NCBI GenBank assembly: GCA_017474235.1
Contig: JAFVIB010000018.1
Span: forward strand, 1 to 64,000
DNA: 64,000 nucleotides
Reading direction: 5' to 3'
From: Alistipes sp.
GTDB lineage: Bacteria; Bacteroidota; Bacteroidia; Bacteroidales; Rikenellaceae
Part shown: positions 34,698 through 44,831 of the stretch, piece after piece
Layout of the letters: each line of letters opens with the position of its first letter
Position numbering within the stretch: position 1 is the first letter of the stretch
Program-made: the position numbers and the translations under genes
Notes under the pieces: model-generated
What the model saw: only the letters and a program-made list of their open reading frames with translations
Database searches by the model: none
What the model was told of the DNA's origin: nothing

Positions 34698-35290
34698 ATT
34701 ACGGTGTAGTACTTTTTAAGTAGTTTATAAGCCTTATTAGAGCCTATAATATACATAGGTATATCGTTACTCTCCTTTGCCAAATTCAAAATATTGGCAA
34801 CATAGTAGAGCAGTTCATCACACGACTCAACATCAACAGCCTCGGCAAGTTGCAGTCCGTTATTATACAGACGCAGGTAACAGATATTCTCGCTCACCTC
34901 AATAACCAACCCTCGACCGTGAGAGTAGTTGTCACTTTGGAGGGGAGAGTAGATGTGCATCCTGCTACCCAAGCGTGACATTAATGTCTCATACGCATCT
35001 TTATTTACAGCAACTACTGCCACCTTTTCGTTCACAGCATCACTGAAAATAGCAACCTCGTCAGTAAGTGGAGATTGACCGGTTATTGCCAATAGACGCT
35101 CTGCGCTAACGCTCTCTGCCATCTGCTGAGGCACAAGCGTTACTCGTGCGGTATCGATAATAACATCGACATCGGCACCCTCTGCTATACCCGCAAGGGT
35201 AGATGCAGAAAAAAAGCGTCCACCCGAAGCAAGACGGATGGACGCTTTAGATTCGGAGTTATTAGAGCTCCTCCCAGTTACCTGCCTCAT
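34688..35290 (-). CDS. DUF3822-like protein, N-terminus unusual
   Basis: About 200 residues. The part from ARVTLVPQQM to the end resembles DUF3822, a Bacteroidota family with an actin/ASKHA-like fold found beside rsmD and coaD: YSHGRGLVIEVSENICYLRLYN, then LYYVANILNLAKESNDIPMY. The usual N-terminal third is missing or replaced. The only ATG that keeps the conserved part whole is at 35290, inside the upstream gene. The first 30 codons would then run through the terminator of that gene (35206-35248). It is either an overlapping start or a gene that has lost its 5' end. The function is unknown. Confidence 0.6.
   Translation of the reverse strand: MRQVTGRSSNNSESKASIRLASGGRFFSASTLAGIAEGADVDVIIDTARVTLVPQQMAESVSAERLLAITGQSPLTDEVAIFSDAVNEKVAVVAVNKDAYETLMSRLGSRMHIYSPLQSDNYSHGRGLVIEVSENICYLRLYNNGLQLAEAVDVESCDELLYYVANILNLAKESNDIPMYIIGSNKAYKLLKKYYTVICE
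35206..35248 (-). terminator. Terminator-like hairpin inside DUF3822 frame
   Basis: On the minus strand AAAGCGTCCATCCG pairs with CGGGTGGACGCTTT (14 bp, one G-U) and is followed by seven T in total. It lies 14 bp after the stop of the 35262-35906 gene. Confidence 0.85.
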
Positions 35291-35906
35291 TGTTACCTCT
35301 CTCCATTGAGCCGAACTTGATGCCCGGATACTTATTGAGAACATTCAGACAGTTGTCAACCAAGTTGATAACCTCCTGACGGTAAACTACTGTATCAAGG
35401 AAATTGATATAAGGCGCACGGCACTCAACAGTAGGGATGACAATCTTAGACTCTGTAGTAAGGATAGCTGCCTCAAGGTAGAACTCCTTATTGTCAGAGT
35501 AAGGAATGTAGCGAAGGTTCTGAACATCCTCTACAGAGAGGTGCTTGAACAGAGAGTCCTTAACAGAGTAAGTGAACTTCTCTACATTCTTAAACTTACG
35601 ACCATACTTCTTACGAGCCTGAGCCATAGCAACAGAGTCATCCTCGTCAATCAGACGACGCTCACCCTCCATAGTCTCATTGAGCACGAAGTTGATGAGT
35701 GAATCAAAATCAGCTGTAAAGTGCTGATACTTACTCTTGAACTGACGCTCTGCTGTACGGATGTCCTTAATGCGAGTGATAACAGCCTTCTCACGAATCT
35801 TCTGCTCCTCACCAAACTTGATAGGAGTTGAGATAAGCACATACACATAGAAGCCCAGACCAATAGCAGCCAAAGCGAGTACCAATTGAAGTAATTTCTT
35901 TCCCAT
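35262..35906 (-). CDS. Membrane-anchored protein of unknown function
   Basis: 214 residues with one N-terminal membrane helix (residues 5-27, LLQLVLALAAIGLGFYVYVL) and a long soluble part. The segment after the helix, KIREKAVITRIKDIRTAERQ (about 37-56), has the look of the helix of a pseudopilin-like protein. The C-terminus is acidic (NWEEL). Proteins of this size are found in Bacteroidales beside rsmD or coaD, with no assigned function that I know of. Use of preferred codons suggests good expression. A strong terminator follows. Confidence 0.75.
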   Translation of the reverse strand: MGKKLLQLVLALAAIGLGFYVYVLISTPIKFGEEQKIREKAVITRIKDIRTAERQFKSKYQHFTADFDSLINFVLNETMEGERRLIDEDDSVAMAQARKKYGRKFKNVEKFTYSVKDSLFKHLSVEDVQNLRYIPYSDNKEFYLEAAILTTESKIVIPTVECRAPYINFLDTVVYRQEVINLVDNCLNVLNKYPGIKFGSMERGNNEAGNWEEL

Positions 35907-35999
35907 TTTTAGAAATAGTTTTTAATTTATAATTTTTTTGTTTAGTTGCGAAACTGCGAAAAAAACATTAAGTTTGTAACCAATTAAAACAACTGGAAA

Positions 36000-37418
36000 A
36001 TGCAAAGCATCACAATTGCGACCCAAATTTACGCAAAATTATCGTTTCAACCAACGGAAAATCAAAAAAAAATTATCGAATCTTTCTCAAACTACCTTTC
36101 TGATGATGATTTTTCTCGTTTTTTCGTTCTGAACGGCTATGCAGGCACGGGTAAAACGACTCTTATCGCTGCAATTGTAGCTGCTCTTAAAATGTTAGGT
36201 ATCAAGACTATACTGCTTGCTCCGACGGGTCGCGCAGCAAAAGTCCTTTCACAATACACATCAGAGAAAGCACTTACAATCCACAAAAGAATATACAGGG
36301 AGCAGACAAATGCTCAATATGAGTCAAAATTCTCACTAAATATCAACAGAGAGGCTGATGCGCTATTTATTGTCGATGAGGCATCAATGCTCTCCACGGG
36401 CAGAAATAGCGACAAGACAATCTTCGGCAGCGGTTCGTTGCTTGAAGACCTTATACAGTATGTCCGCAGTGGTAAGCGTTGCAGACTTATGCTTGTAGGA
36501 GACTCCGCCCAGCTACCGCCTGTGGGAGATGATTACAGCCCTGCTCTTTCTCCGGCAGAGTTGCTTCCATATGCAGATGTAGAGTATCAGACAATGGATG
36601 AAGTGGTGCGTCAAGAGCAGAGTTCAGGAATACTCTTTAATGCTACGCTTGTGCGCTGCATGCTCGAGAACGGCATCTACGAGATACCGCATTTAGATAT
36701 GGGGTATGATGATATTGAGGCTGTAAGTGGTGGCGAATTCTTAGAAAAGCTACAGGATTGTTACGACAAATATGGTCGTGATGAGACAATAGTTATTACC
36801 CGCTCAAACAAGCGTGCAAATCGTTACAATGAGGGTATTCGTCGAAATACTCTCTTTGCTGAGGAGGAGATTGAGAGTGGCGATATGCTTATGGTTGTAA
36901 AGAACAATTACCACTATACAGAGCGCATAGAGCAGTGCCCGATGAGTTTTATTGCAAATGGAGATATTGCACGCCTTAAGCGCATCAGGCGATTTGAGGA
37001 GTTGTACGGTTTTAGATACGCCAATGCAGTGTTGGAGTTTGGCGACTATGACAATACGGAGATAGAGTGTAAAGTACTGCTCGACACACTCAATTCCGAG
37101 TCGCCATCGCTTACATACGAGCAGTCGCAGCAGCTCTTCTCACAGATAGAGCAAGACTACACCGATATAAAGAGTAAAATCAAGCGTTTCAAGGAGATAC
37201 GCGAGAACGAGTACTTCAACGCATTGCAGGTAAAGTTCTCATACGCAGTCACTTGTCACAAAGCGCAAGGTGGTCAGTGGAGTGCAGTATTTATCGACAG
37301 ATTTCTCTTTGGCGACGAGCCTATGACAAAAGATATGCTCCGATGGTTATATACGGCTATGACACGAGCGACAGAGCATCTTTTTTTGGTAAATTTCGAC
37401 GATAAATTCTTTGAATAG
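36000..37418 (+). CDS. RecD-like ATP-dependent DNA helicase
   Basis: A 472-residue superfamily 1 helicase. Motif I is NGYAGTGKTTLIAAIVAALK (about 43-62), followed by APTGRAAKVLS (Ia), FIVDEASML (II), MLVGDSAQLPPVGDDYSP (III) and, near the end, the UvrD-like C-terminal motifs FSYAVTCHKAQGGQW and LRWLYTAMTRATEHLFLV. This is the RecD2/exodeoxyribonuclease V alpha-type core without long N-terminal extensions. A role in DNA repair or recombination is likely; exact partners are unknown. It is followed 28 bp later by mutS, which has its own promoter inside the gap. Confidence 0.92.
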   Translation: MQSITIATQIYAKLSFQPTENQKKIIESFSNYLSDDDFSRFFVLNGYAGTGKTTLIAAIVAALKMLGIKTILLAPTGRAAKVLSQYTSEKALTIHKRIYREQTNAQYESKFSLNINREADALFIVDEASMLSTGRNSDKTIFGSGSLLEDLIQYVRSGKRCRLMLVGDSAQLPPVGDDYSPALSPAELLPYADVEYQTMDEVVRQEQSSGILFNATLVRCMLENGIYEIPHLDMGYDDIEAVSGGEFLEKLQDCYDKYGRDETIVITRSNKRANRYNEGIRRNTLFAEEEIESGDMLMVVKNNYHYTERIEQCPMSFIANGDIARLKRIRRFEELYGFRYANAVLEFGDYDNTEIECKVLLDTLNSESPSLTYEQSQQLFSQIEQDYTDIKSKIKRFKEIRENEYFNALQVKFSYAVTCHKAQGGQWSAVFIDRFLFGDEPMTKDMLRWLYTAMTRATEHLFLVNFDDKFFE

Positions 37419-37440
37419 TCGGGCAAAATAATTACCTTTG
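37410..37440 (+). promoter_or_regulatory. mutS promoter
   Basis: TTTG (37410-37413), 19 bp, TACCTTTG (37433-37440). The ATG at 37447 is only 6 bp beyond the -7 box, so the mRNA would be leaderless or nearly so. The -33 part lies within the last codons of the helicase gene. Confidence 0.75.
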
Positions 37441-37446
37441 CCAATT

Positions 37447-40107
37447 ATGGCAGTAGAGAAAAAATATGTCGAAACACCCTTGATGAAGCAGTACTATCAA
37501 ATCAAGGCTGTTCATCCCGATGCGATACTTCTGTTTCGCGTCGGAGACTTCTATGAGACATTTGGTGATGATGCTATTGAAGCATCTTCAATCCTCGGAA
37601 TTACACTTACAAAGCGTGCCAATGGCTCAGCATCGTCTGTCGAATTGGCGGGTTTTCCTCACCACGCAGTAGATACATATCTTCCAAAGCTCGTAAGGGC
37701 AGGTAAGCGTGTGGCTATATGCGAGCAGTTGGAGGACCCAAAGACCGTAAAGGGTTTGGTAAAGCGAGGTGTCATCGAGTTGGTAACCCCGGGAGTGACG
37801 CTATCCGAGAATCTTATTGAAAATAAGGAGAATAACTATCTTGCTGCCGTATGTTTTGGCAAGGAGCAGACCGGCGTGGCTTTTCTCGATATTACAACGG
37901 GAGAATTTTTTGTTGCGCAGGGCGATGATAAGTATATCGAGAAGCTGGTTTCAAGTCTCGCTCCGAAAGAGATTGTCTATCAGCGCGGTTTTGAGGAGCG
38001 TTTTGCTGAGGTTTTCGGCACAAAGCACTATACATATCGCCTTGAGCAGTGGGTATTCTCATATCAGGTCAATTATGACAAACTGTGTACCCAATTTGCA
38101 ACATCATCGCTGCGAGGTTTTGGTGTAGAGGGTATGGCAGAGGGTATTACTGCTGCCGGAGCAATTCTCTACTACCTTGAGTTTACAGAGCATAAGCAGA
38201 TTGCTCATATTGCCTCTATCTCGCGTCTTGACAAGAATGACTATGTGTGGATTGATAAGTTTACAATCCGCAACCTTGAGCTGTTTAGCTCAAATGGAAG
38301 TGAGAATAACTCCTTTGCAAAGGTTATAGACCGTACATCGACCGCTATGGGAGGGCGTCTATTGCGCCGTTGGATTGCTATGCCGATACTCGACATAGAA
38401 CGCATTACCCGTCGCCAAGAGGTTGTAAGTCAATTTGTTAATGACCGTGAGCTATCAGAGGTTATTGGCGAGCAAGTATCTTCTATCGGCGACTTGGAGC
38501 GTATTGCCTCCCGTGTGGCATCAATGCGAGCAACTCCGCGCGAGTTGTTGCAACTCAAGAGTTCGCTTGCTGCGGTAGAGATTTTGCAGGCGGCTCTCGA
38601 ATCTACCGACTCAGAGGTACTACACACTATAGCACAAAAGATAGACCCTCTGACAGCCGTACGAGAGCGTCTTGAGAGAGATATATATCCCGATCCGGAG
38701 TGTAATCAGATTCAGAAGGGTGGTATTATCGCAAGTGGCGTAAGTGCAGAGCTTGACGATTTGCGCCGCATAGCACTGCATGGTAAAGAGGTGCTGCAAA
38801 CCATCCAGCAGCGCGAGAGCGAGGCTACAGGTATTCCATCACTCAAGATTAGCTATAACAATGTCTTTGGTTACTATATCGAGGTGCGCAACACCTATAA
38901 AGATAGAGTTCCGGAGAGCTGGATTCGCAAGCAGACCCTTACAGCCGCCGAGCGTTATATCACTGAGGAGCTAAAAGAGTATGAGGAGAAAATTCTCGGA
39001 GCGCAGGAGCGTATGCTTATTCTCGAGCAGCAGTTGTACAACGAGTTGCTCGGCTATATATCACTGCACCTCAAGCAGTTACAGGAGGATGCAAAGGCAG
39101 TCGCAACGGTAGATTGTCTGCACAGTTTTGCAACTCTTGCCGTAGAGCGCAACTACTGTCGCCCAACGCTTGACAGTGGAACACGAATAGAGCTAAAGGA
39201 TGCTCGCCATCCTGTTATCGAGACGCTGATGAAGGTAGGGGAGGAGTATATTCCAAACGACCTTATGCTCGACAGCGACAGTGAGCAGATTATCATCATC
39301 ACCGGTCCGAATATGGCTGGTAAGTCGGCACTGCTCCGCCAAACAGCTCTGATTGTGCTTATGGCGCAGATGGGCTCGTTTGTCCCTGCATCGAAGGCTC
39401 ATATCGGCATTGTAGATAAGATTTTTACCCGTGTAGGAGCAAGTGACAATATCTCGCAGGGCGAATCTACATTTATGGTCGAGATGTTGGAGAGTGCAAG
39501 TATTCTGAACAATATCTCAAAGCGTAGCCTTGTGCTGCTCGATGAGATTGGTCGAGGTACAAGCACATACGACGGTATATCTATTGCGTGGTCAATGGTA
39601 GAGTATCTGCATAACTACCGCAATATGCGTCCGCGAACACTCTTTGCAACCCACTATCACGAGCTCAATGAGCTTGCACAGATGTGTCAGCGAGTGAAAA
39701 ACTACCATATCTCTGTCCGCGAAGTGGATAACACAATCGTCTTTCTCAGAAAGCTCGAAAAGGGTGGCACAGAGCACTCTTTCGGTATCCATGTGGCAAA
39801 AATGGCAGGTATGCCTGAGTCTATCGTCGAGAGGGCAACGGATATATTGCATAGCTTAGAGCAGGTCTATGGCGACAATGAGATAGTGCCGTCCGTATCG
39901 CTCTCGTCGCGCAAGCGTTCCCGCAAACCTTCGCCATCTGTCAGTGCCGCTGCTCAAAGCACTGAGGGTGCTATACAGTTGTCGATGTTCAAGCTTGACG
40001 ACCCTGTACTAATCAAGATACGCGACCAAATCAAAGATTTGGATATCAACAGTTTAACACCTCTTCAGGCACTAAACTTATTATCAGAAATCAAGAGTTT
40101 GGTATAA
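37447..40107 (+). CDS. mutS: DNA mismatch repair protein MutS
   Basis: MutS binds mismatches and starts mismatch repair with MutL. The 886 residues show the mismatch-binding N-domain with the Phe-x-Glu motif as VGDFYETFGDDA (about 33-44), and then connector, core and clamp domains. The ATPase has the Walker A GPNMAGKS (about 619-626), FTRVGASDNISQGESTFMVE, the Walker B LVLLDEIGRGTSTYDG and the ATHYHEL loop. The C-terminal dimer helix ends the protein. The start is ATG 37447, taken because the -7 box overlaps the possible upstream start. Confidence 0.97.
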   Translation: MAVEKKYVETPLMKQYYQIKAVHPDAILLFRVGDFYETFGDDAIEASSILGITLTKRANGSASSVELAGFPHHAVDTYLPKLVRAGKRVAICEQLEDPKTVKGLVKRGVIELVTPGVTLSENLIENKENNYLAAVCFGKEQTGVAFLDITTGEFFVAQGDDKYIEKLVSSLAPKEIVYQRGFEERFAEVFGTKHYTYRLEQWVFSYQVNYDKLCTQFATSSLRGFGVEGMAEGITAAGAILYYLEFTEHKQIAHIASISRLDKNDYVWIDKFTIRNLELFSSNGSENNSFAKVIDRTSTAMGGRLLRRWIAMPILDIERITRRQEVVSQFVNDRELSEVIGEQVSSIGDLERIASRVASMRATPRELLQLKSSLAAVEILQAALESTDSEVLHTIAQKIDPLTAVRERLERDIYPDPECNQIQKGGIIASGVSAELDDLRRIALHGKEVLQTIQQRESEATGIPSLKISYNNVFGYYIEVRNTYKDRVPESWIRKQTLTAAERYITEELKEYEEKILGAQERMLILEQQLYNELLGYISLHLKQLQEDAKAVATVDCLHSFATLAVERNYCRPTLDSGTRIELKDARHPVIETLMKVGEEYIPNDLMLDSDSEQIIIITGPNMAGKSALLRQTALIVLMAQMGSFVPASKAHIGIVDKIFTRVGASDNISQGESTFMVEMLESASILNNISKRSLVLLDEIGRGTSTYDGISIAWSMVEYLHNYRNMRPRTLFATHYHELNELAQMCQRVKNYHISVREVDNTIVFLRKLEKGGTEHSFGIHVAKMAGMPESIVERATDILHSLEQVYGDNEIVPSVSLSSRKRSRKPSPSVSAAAQSTEGAIQLSMFKLDDPVLIKIRDQIKDLDINSLTPLQALNLLSEIKSLV

Positions 40108-40149
40108 ATAATAACGGGTATGTTCCTCACGAACACACCCGTTATTATT
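40108..40149. terminator. Bidirectional terminator between mutS and udk
   Basis: AATAATAACGGGT pairs with ACCCGTTATTATT across a 17-nt loop that can pair further (TGTTC with GAACA). Confidence 0.9.
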
Positions 40150-40759
40150 AGAATAGTGAGCGAATATTCTGTATCAGCATCTGCACCGCCACAGAGTTGA
40201 AGCCGCCCTCCGGAATAATCACATCGGCATACTTCTTACTCGGCTCTACAAACTGCTCGTGCATAGGTTTTACTGTCTGAGTATATTGGTTTACAACAGA
40301 CTCCATACTACGACCACGCTCACGAACATCTCGAAGAATACGGCGTGCCAAACGCAAATCGGCATCGGTATCCACAAAGACTTTGATATCCATCAGCTCG
40401 CGCAACTCCTTATTCTCAAAAATAAGTATGCCGTCGATAATAACCACCTTTGACGGTTTTACAAACACACGCTCATCTGTACGATTATGCTCAACAAAAG
40501 AGTAAACCGGATGCTCCACAGCCTCTCCATTTTTCAATGCGCGAATATGCTCCACAAGCATATCTGTATCAAAAGCGTCAGGGTGGTCATAGTTGAGCTG
40601 TGAGCGTTCTTCATAGGTAAGCTCAGGGTGCGCCTTATAATAGTAGTCGTGACAGAGTGTAGCTACATCTTCACGGCTGAAAGCCTCCTGCAATCTTCTG
40701 ACAAGGGTACTCTTTCCCGAACCTGTGCCGCCTGCGACACCAATAACAGTTACATCCAT
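40148..40759 (-). CDS. udk: Uridine kinase
   Basis: A 203-residue kinase phosphorylating uridine and cytidine to UMP and CMP (pyrimidine salvage). The Walker A is GVAGGTGSGKSTLVRRL (about 7-23). Family residues follow in CHDYYYK, YDHPDAFDTDML (nucleoside site), PVYSFVEHNRTDE and VVIIDGILIFENKELRELMD. The lid has RRILRDVRERGRSMESVVNQY. The length is standard. It is transcribed away from gyrB's terminator and converges on mutS. Confidence 0.96.
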   Translation of the reverse strand: MDVTVIGVAGGTGSGKSTLVRRLQEAFSREDVATLCHDYYYKAHPELTYEERSQLNYDHPDAFDTDMLVEHIRALKNGEAVEHPVYSFVEHNRTDERVFVKPSKVVIIDGILIFENKELRELMDIKVFVDTDADLRLARRILRDVRERGRSMESVVNQYTQTVKPMHEQFVEPSKKYADVIIPEGGFNSVAVQMLIQNIRSLF

Positions 40760-40772
40760 ACTCTTTTGGGTA

Positions 40773-40808
40773 TAAAAAATGGGAATAGACGCAATCTACC
40801 CCCATTTT
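40773..40808 (-). terminator. gyrB terminator
   Basis: On the minus strand AAAATGGG-GGTAGA pairs with TCTATT-CCCATTTT, then a T run. It separates gyrB from udk. Confidence 0.8.
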
Positions 40809-40821
40809 GGTTTATAAAATA

Positions 40822-42792
<1,971 letters not shown>

Positions 42793-42815
42793 TTATTTTC
42801 TTCCTAAAAAACGAA

Positions 42816-42847
42816 CAAAAGTAGCATTTTTTTCTCAAATATCCAAA
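42816..42847 (-). promoter_or_regulatory. gyrB promoter
   Basis: On the minus strand TTTG (42844-42847), 20 bp, then TACTTTTG (42816-42823), about 32 bp before the ATG. Confidence 0.65.
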
Positions 42848-42887
42848 TCTAAATCATAGATTTAGTTATTAAAGTTAGTTATAGAAC

Positions 42888-43619
42888 CTAACTTAAATCA
42901 ACCTCTCGCATCTCTCCCTTGCTAAAAAGCAATGTACGAGCAGGAAAACGCTCCACAAAAGCCGTATTATGAGTAGCCATAAGCACCGCAGTACCCTCCG
43001 CAGCAATAGCGTGAAAAAGCTTTACAATAGACTCGGCAGTAACCGGATCAAGGTTACCCGTAGGCTCATCTGCAAGTATCAATCGAGGAGAGTTCAGTAA
43101 CGCTCTGGCAATCATCAGTCGCTGACACTCTCCACCCGAGAGCTCAAACGGCATACGGTCACTACGAGATTTCAAACCCACCTGTTCCAGCACAGAGGCA
43201 ATACGCGCCTCAATTTCGCGCTCACTCTTCCAACCTGTCGCACGCAGCACAAAGGCGAGATTTTCATAAACAGTGCGATCAGAGAGCATCTGCACATCCT
43301 GAAAAACAATGCCCATATTGCGCCTTAACTCCGAAATATGCCTACGCTTAAGCTCACGCAAATCAAAACCCACAACGCGACCATCACCCTCAAAGAGCGG
43401 CAGCTCGCCATAAAGAGTTTTAAGCAGTGAACTCTTACCACTGCCCACACGACCGATAAGATATACCAGCTCGCCCGAATAGACCTTTAAATCGACATTA
43501 GAGAGTACCTTCTCTCCATTGCGCTGATAACTCCTCGATGTAAGCTCCTTAAACGGATCAATATTGTGGTACAACGACACTCCCGAGAGCTCTATGACAC
43601 AATCTCTACTCTTAACCAT
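42888..43619 (-). CDS. ftsE: FtsE-like ABC transporter ATP-binding protein
   Basis: A 243-residue ABC ATPase. It contains Walker A GRVGSGKSSLLKTL (about 46-59), the Q-loop GIVFQDVQML, the signature LSGGECQRLMIARALL (about 148-163), Walker B LILADEPTGNLD and the H-loop MATHNTAFV. FtsE with FtsX controls peptidoglycan hydrolysis during division, and Bacteroidota FtsE genes often stand without ftsX beside them, as here. LolD or MacB-type ATPases are close relatives, so the assignment is moderate. ATG 43619 is chosen; the upstream TTG lies in the promoter. Confidence 0.8.
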   Translation of the reverse strand: MVKSRDCVIELSGVSLYHNIDPFKELTSRSYQRNGEKVLSNVDLKVYSGELVYLIGRVGSGKSSLLKTLYGELPLFEGDGRVVGFDLRELKRRHISELRRNMGIVFQDVQMLSDRTVYENLAFVLRATGWKSEREIEARIASVLEQVGLKSRSDRMPFELSGGECQRLMIARALLNSPRLILADEPTGNLDPVTAESIVKLFHAIAAEGTAVLMATHNTAFVERFPARTLLFSKGEMREVDLS

Positions 43620-43640
43620 ACAACATTTGCATTTAACCCT

Positions 43641-43671
43641 CAAAGATACAAAAAATTATGGAGTTATCAAA
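43641..43671 (-). promoter_or_regulatory. ftsE promoter
   Basis: On the minus strand TTTG (43668-43671), 19 bp, then TATCTTTG (43641-43648), about 21 bp before the ATG. Confidence 0.75.
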
Positions 43672-43723
43672 GGATGAGCGTGTTTAAAATCGTTTTATGA
43701 TATGTTATTTCGAAAATTTGCAC

Positions 43724-43731
43724 TATCTTTG
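43724..43731 (+). promoter_or_regulatory. -7 box (TATCTTTG) of tmRNA
   Basis: An exact TAnnTTTG match 16 bp before the mature 5' end of tmRNA. The -33 part is not a clean TTTG. Confidence 0.7.
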
Positions 43732-43747
43732 CCCCAAACTTACAATC

Positions 43748-44147
43748 GGGGGTGACCGGTTTTGACAGCAGGTAGAGTTTGATTGTAAGCACGCCGAGCA
43801 TTGTGTGGGTTCTCGTTAATCGAAACACTCAAACTACAAATGGCAATAATAGCTATGCACTCGCTGCTTAATTTTCTGGGAAAATTGGCTTAATTGATGC
43901 ACACAAGGTTTGCGTCAACGAGTATCCCGAACAGCTGTTCCGCTCTCTAACAGTTTGTTCATACGGGGTATCATCTTTTGAGAGATAGCGCGATATGTGC
44001 CTCGGTTATCGTGCGAGATTTAGAGGCTGGGGCTAAGGTCTTGGCTGTTGTCTGCCGAACTTTAGCAGAAGGATTAAACGACAACTAAGCGTGTAGAAAG
44101 CTTTTGGGTTCCTTGTTTGGACGCGAGTTCGACTCTCGCCACCTCCA
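43748..44147 (+). ncRNA. ssrA: Transfer-messenger RNA (tmRNA)
   Basis: tmRNA rescues stalled ribosomes by adding a degradation tag. The tRNA-like ends pair GGGGGTG (43748-43754) with CACCTCC (44140-44146), followed by discriminator A. The T arm is GCGAG-TTCGACT-CTCGC. The tag frame reads GNNSYALAA from 43842 to 43868 and then TAA. The last residues ALAA are the usual protease signal. The CCA is not encoded (ACT follows). At about 400 nt it is of normal one-piece form, with room for the usual pseudoknots after the tag. Confidence 0.97.
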
Positions 44148-44152
44148 CTTCA

Positions 44153-44179
44153 AAAAGACGGATTACCTCCGTCTTTTTT
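44153..44179 (+). terminator. tmRNA terminator
   Basis: AAAAGACGGA pairs perfectly with TCCGTCTTTT around TTACC. Confidence 0.93.
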
Positions 44180-44393
44180 CGTTGCGGTGGCTCGGTCGCT
44201 TAACCGGTGGCGGTGTGGCAGAGTTTTCTGCGGATTATGGATTTGCAGAGTTGCTGTGCAACTTCTCGTTGTGACAGCATGATATTCTTGAGCAAGCTCA
44301 TAATATCACACTATCACAAACAAACGACTGCGTCGTCTGCAAATCTTAAACCTTGCTCTGCTCAAACCTGCGGCGGTCACTCGACTCTATGCG
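44169..44393 (+). repeat. Structured tandem repeat R3, copy a
   Basis: About 225 bp, offset exactly 270 bp from copy b, with fewer than ten single-base differences. It starts with the 3' arm of the tmRNA terminator, holds the hairpins AGTTGC-TGT-GCAACT, a GATATT...AATATC stem and ACGAC-TGC-GTCGT, and ends with TCGACTCT (44381-44388), a copy of the tmRNA T-loop/T-stem at 44129-44136. Confidence 0.92.
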
Positions 44394-44425
44394 GTAGAAA
44401 CTATATCGAAAGTGGTTAGGAGCAG

Positions 44426-44449
44426 GATGGATTTATTTCCATCTTTTTT
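44426..44449 (+). terminator. Terminator-like hairpin of second repeat unit
   Basis: GATGGA pairs with TCCATC around TTTATT, then six T. It occupies the same place relative to copy b as the tmRNA terminator does to copy a, but with a different 5' arm that still pairs. Confidence 0.8.
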
Positions 44450-44663
44450 CGTTGCGGTGGCTCGGTCGCTTAACCGGTGGCGGTGTGGCAGAGTTGTCTG
44501 CGGATTATGGATTTGCAGAGTTGCTATGCAACTTTTCGTTGTGACAGAATGATATTCTTGAGCAAGCTCATAATATCACTCTATCACAAACAAACGACTG
44601 CGTCGTCTGCAAATCTTAAACCTTGCTCTGCTCAAACCTGCGGCGGTCACTCGACTCTGTACG
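44439..44663 (+). repeat. Structured tandem repeat R3, copy b
   Basis: Second copy. Here the small hairpin is AGTTGC-TAT-GCAACT (only the loop differs) and the end again carries TCGACTCT (44651-44658). Spacing of TCGACTCT is 252 bp from the tmRNA to copy a and 270 bp from copy a to copy b. Confidence 0.92.
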
Positions 44664-44696
44664 GTAAGAGTGAGTAAAAAAATGGGATTGGGTAGT

Positions 44697-44831
44697 CTAT
44701 TTAGATTTTTTACGGCGGGAGCACTCCTTTGTGCAGTGGCGGCAAGGATTTGTAATTTCAAGCCACAAGTAGCGAAAAGCAATTACCACGGCAACAGCAA
44801 CGATTACAATTGTGACAACATTCTCTAACAT
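44697..44831 (-). CDS. FeoB-associated Cys-rich small membrane protein
   Basis: 44 residues: one membrane helix (about 5-20, VVTIVIVAVAVVIAF) and then a short Cys-rich tail with Cys at 30, 33 and 37 (PCRHCTKEC) and a basic end (SRRKKSK). Its ATG overlaps the last codons of feoB, so translation is coupled. Small proteins of this build stand directly after feoB in many bacteria (FeoB-associated, FeoC-like in position) and may help assemble the iron channel. The gene is too short for ordinary ORF cut-offs. Confidence 0.88.
   Translation of the reverse strand: MLENVVTIVIVAVAVVIAFRYLWLEITNPCRHCTKECSRRKKSK

Larger units (their letters stand above)
44148..44696. other. Repeat-only region between tmRNA and feoB locus
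   Basis: No protein gene is supported. The two reading frames of 66-70 codons seen here are the same shadow translated from the two copies of one repeat. Confidence 0.75.

Noticed and set aside
44129-44136. TCGACTCT as chance match only
   Set aside because: Eight bases alone would be weak, but its regular recurrence at the end of each repeat unit and the parallel at two tRNAs made me keep it as a finding.
44207-44677. Two similar frames of 70 and 66 codons
   Set aside because: They are the same shadow frame in the two copies of a non-coding repeat; there is no promoter or ribosome site, and both stop at different points after the repeat.
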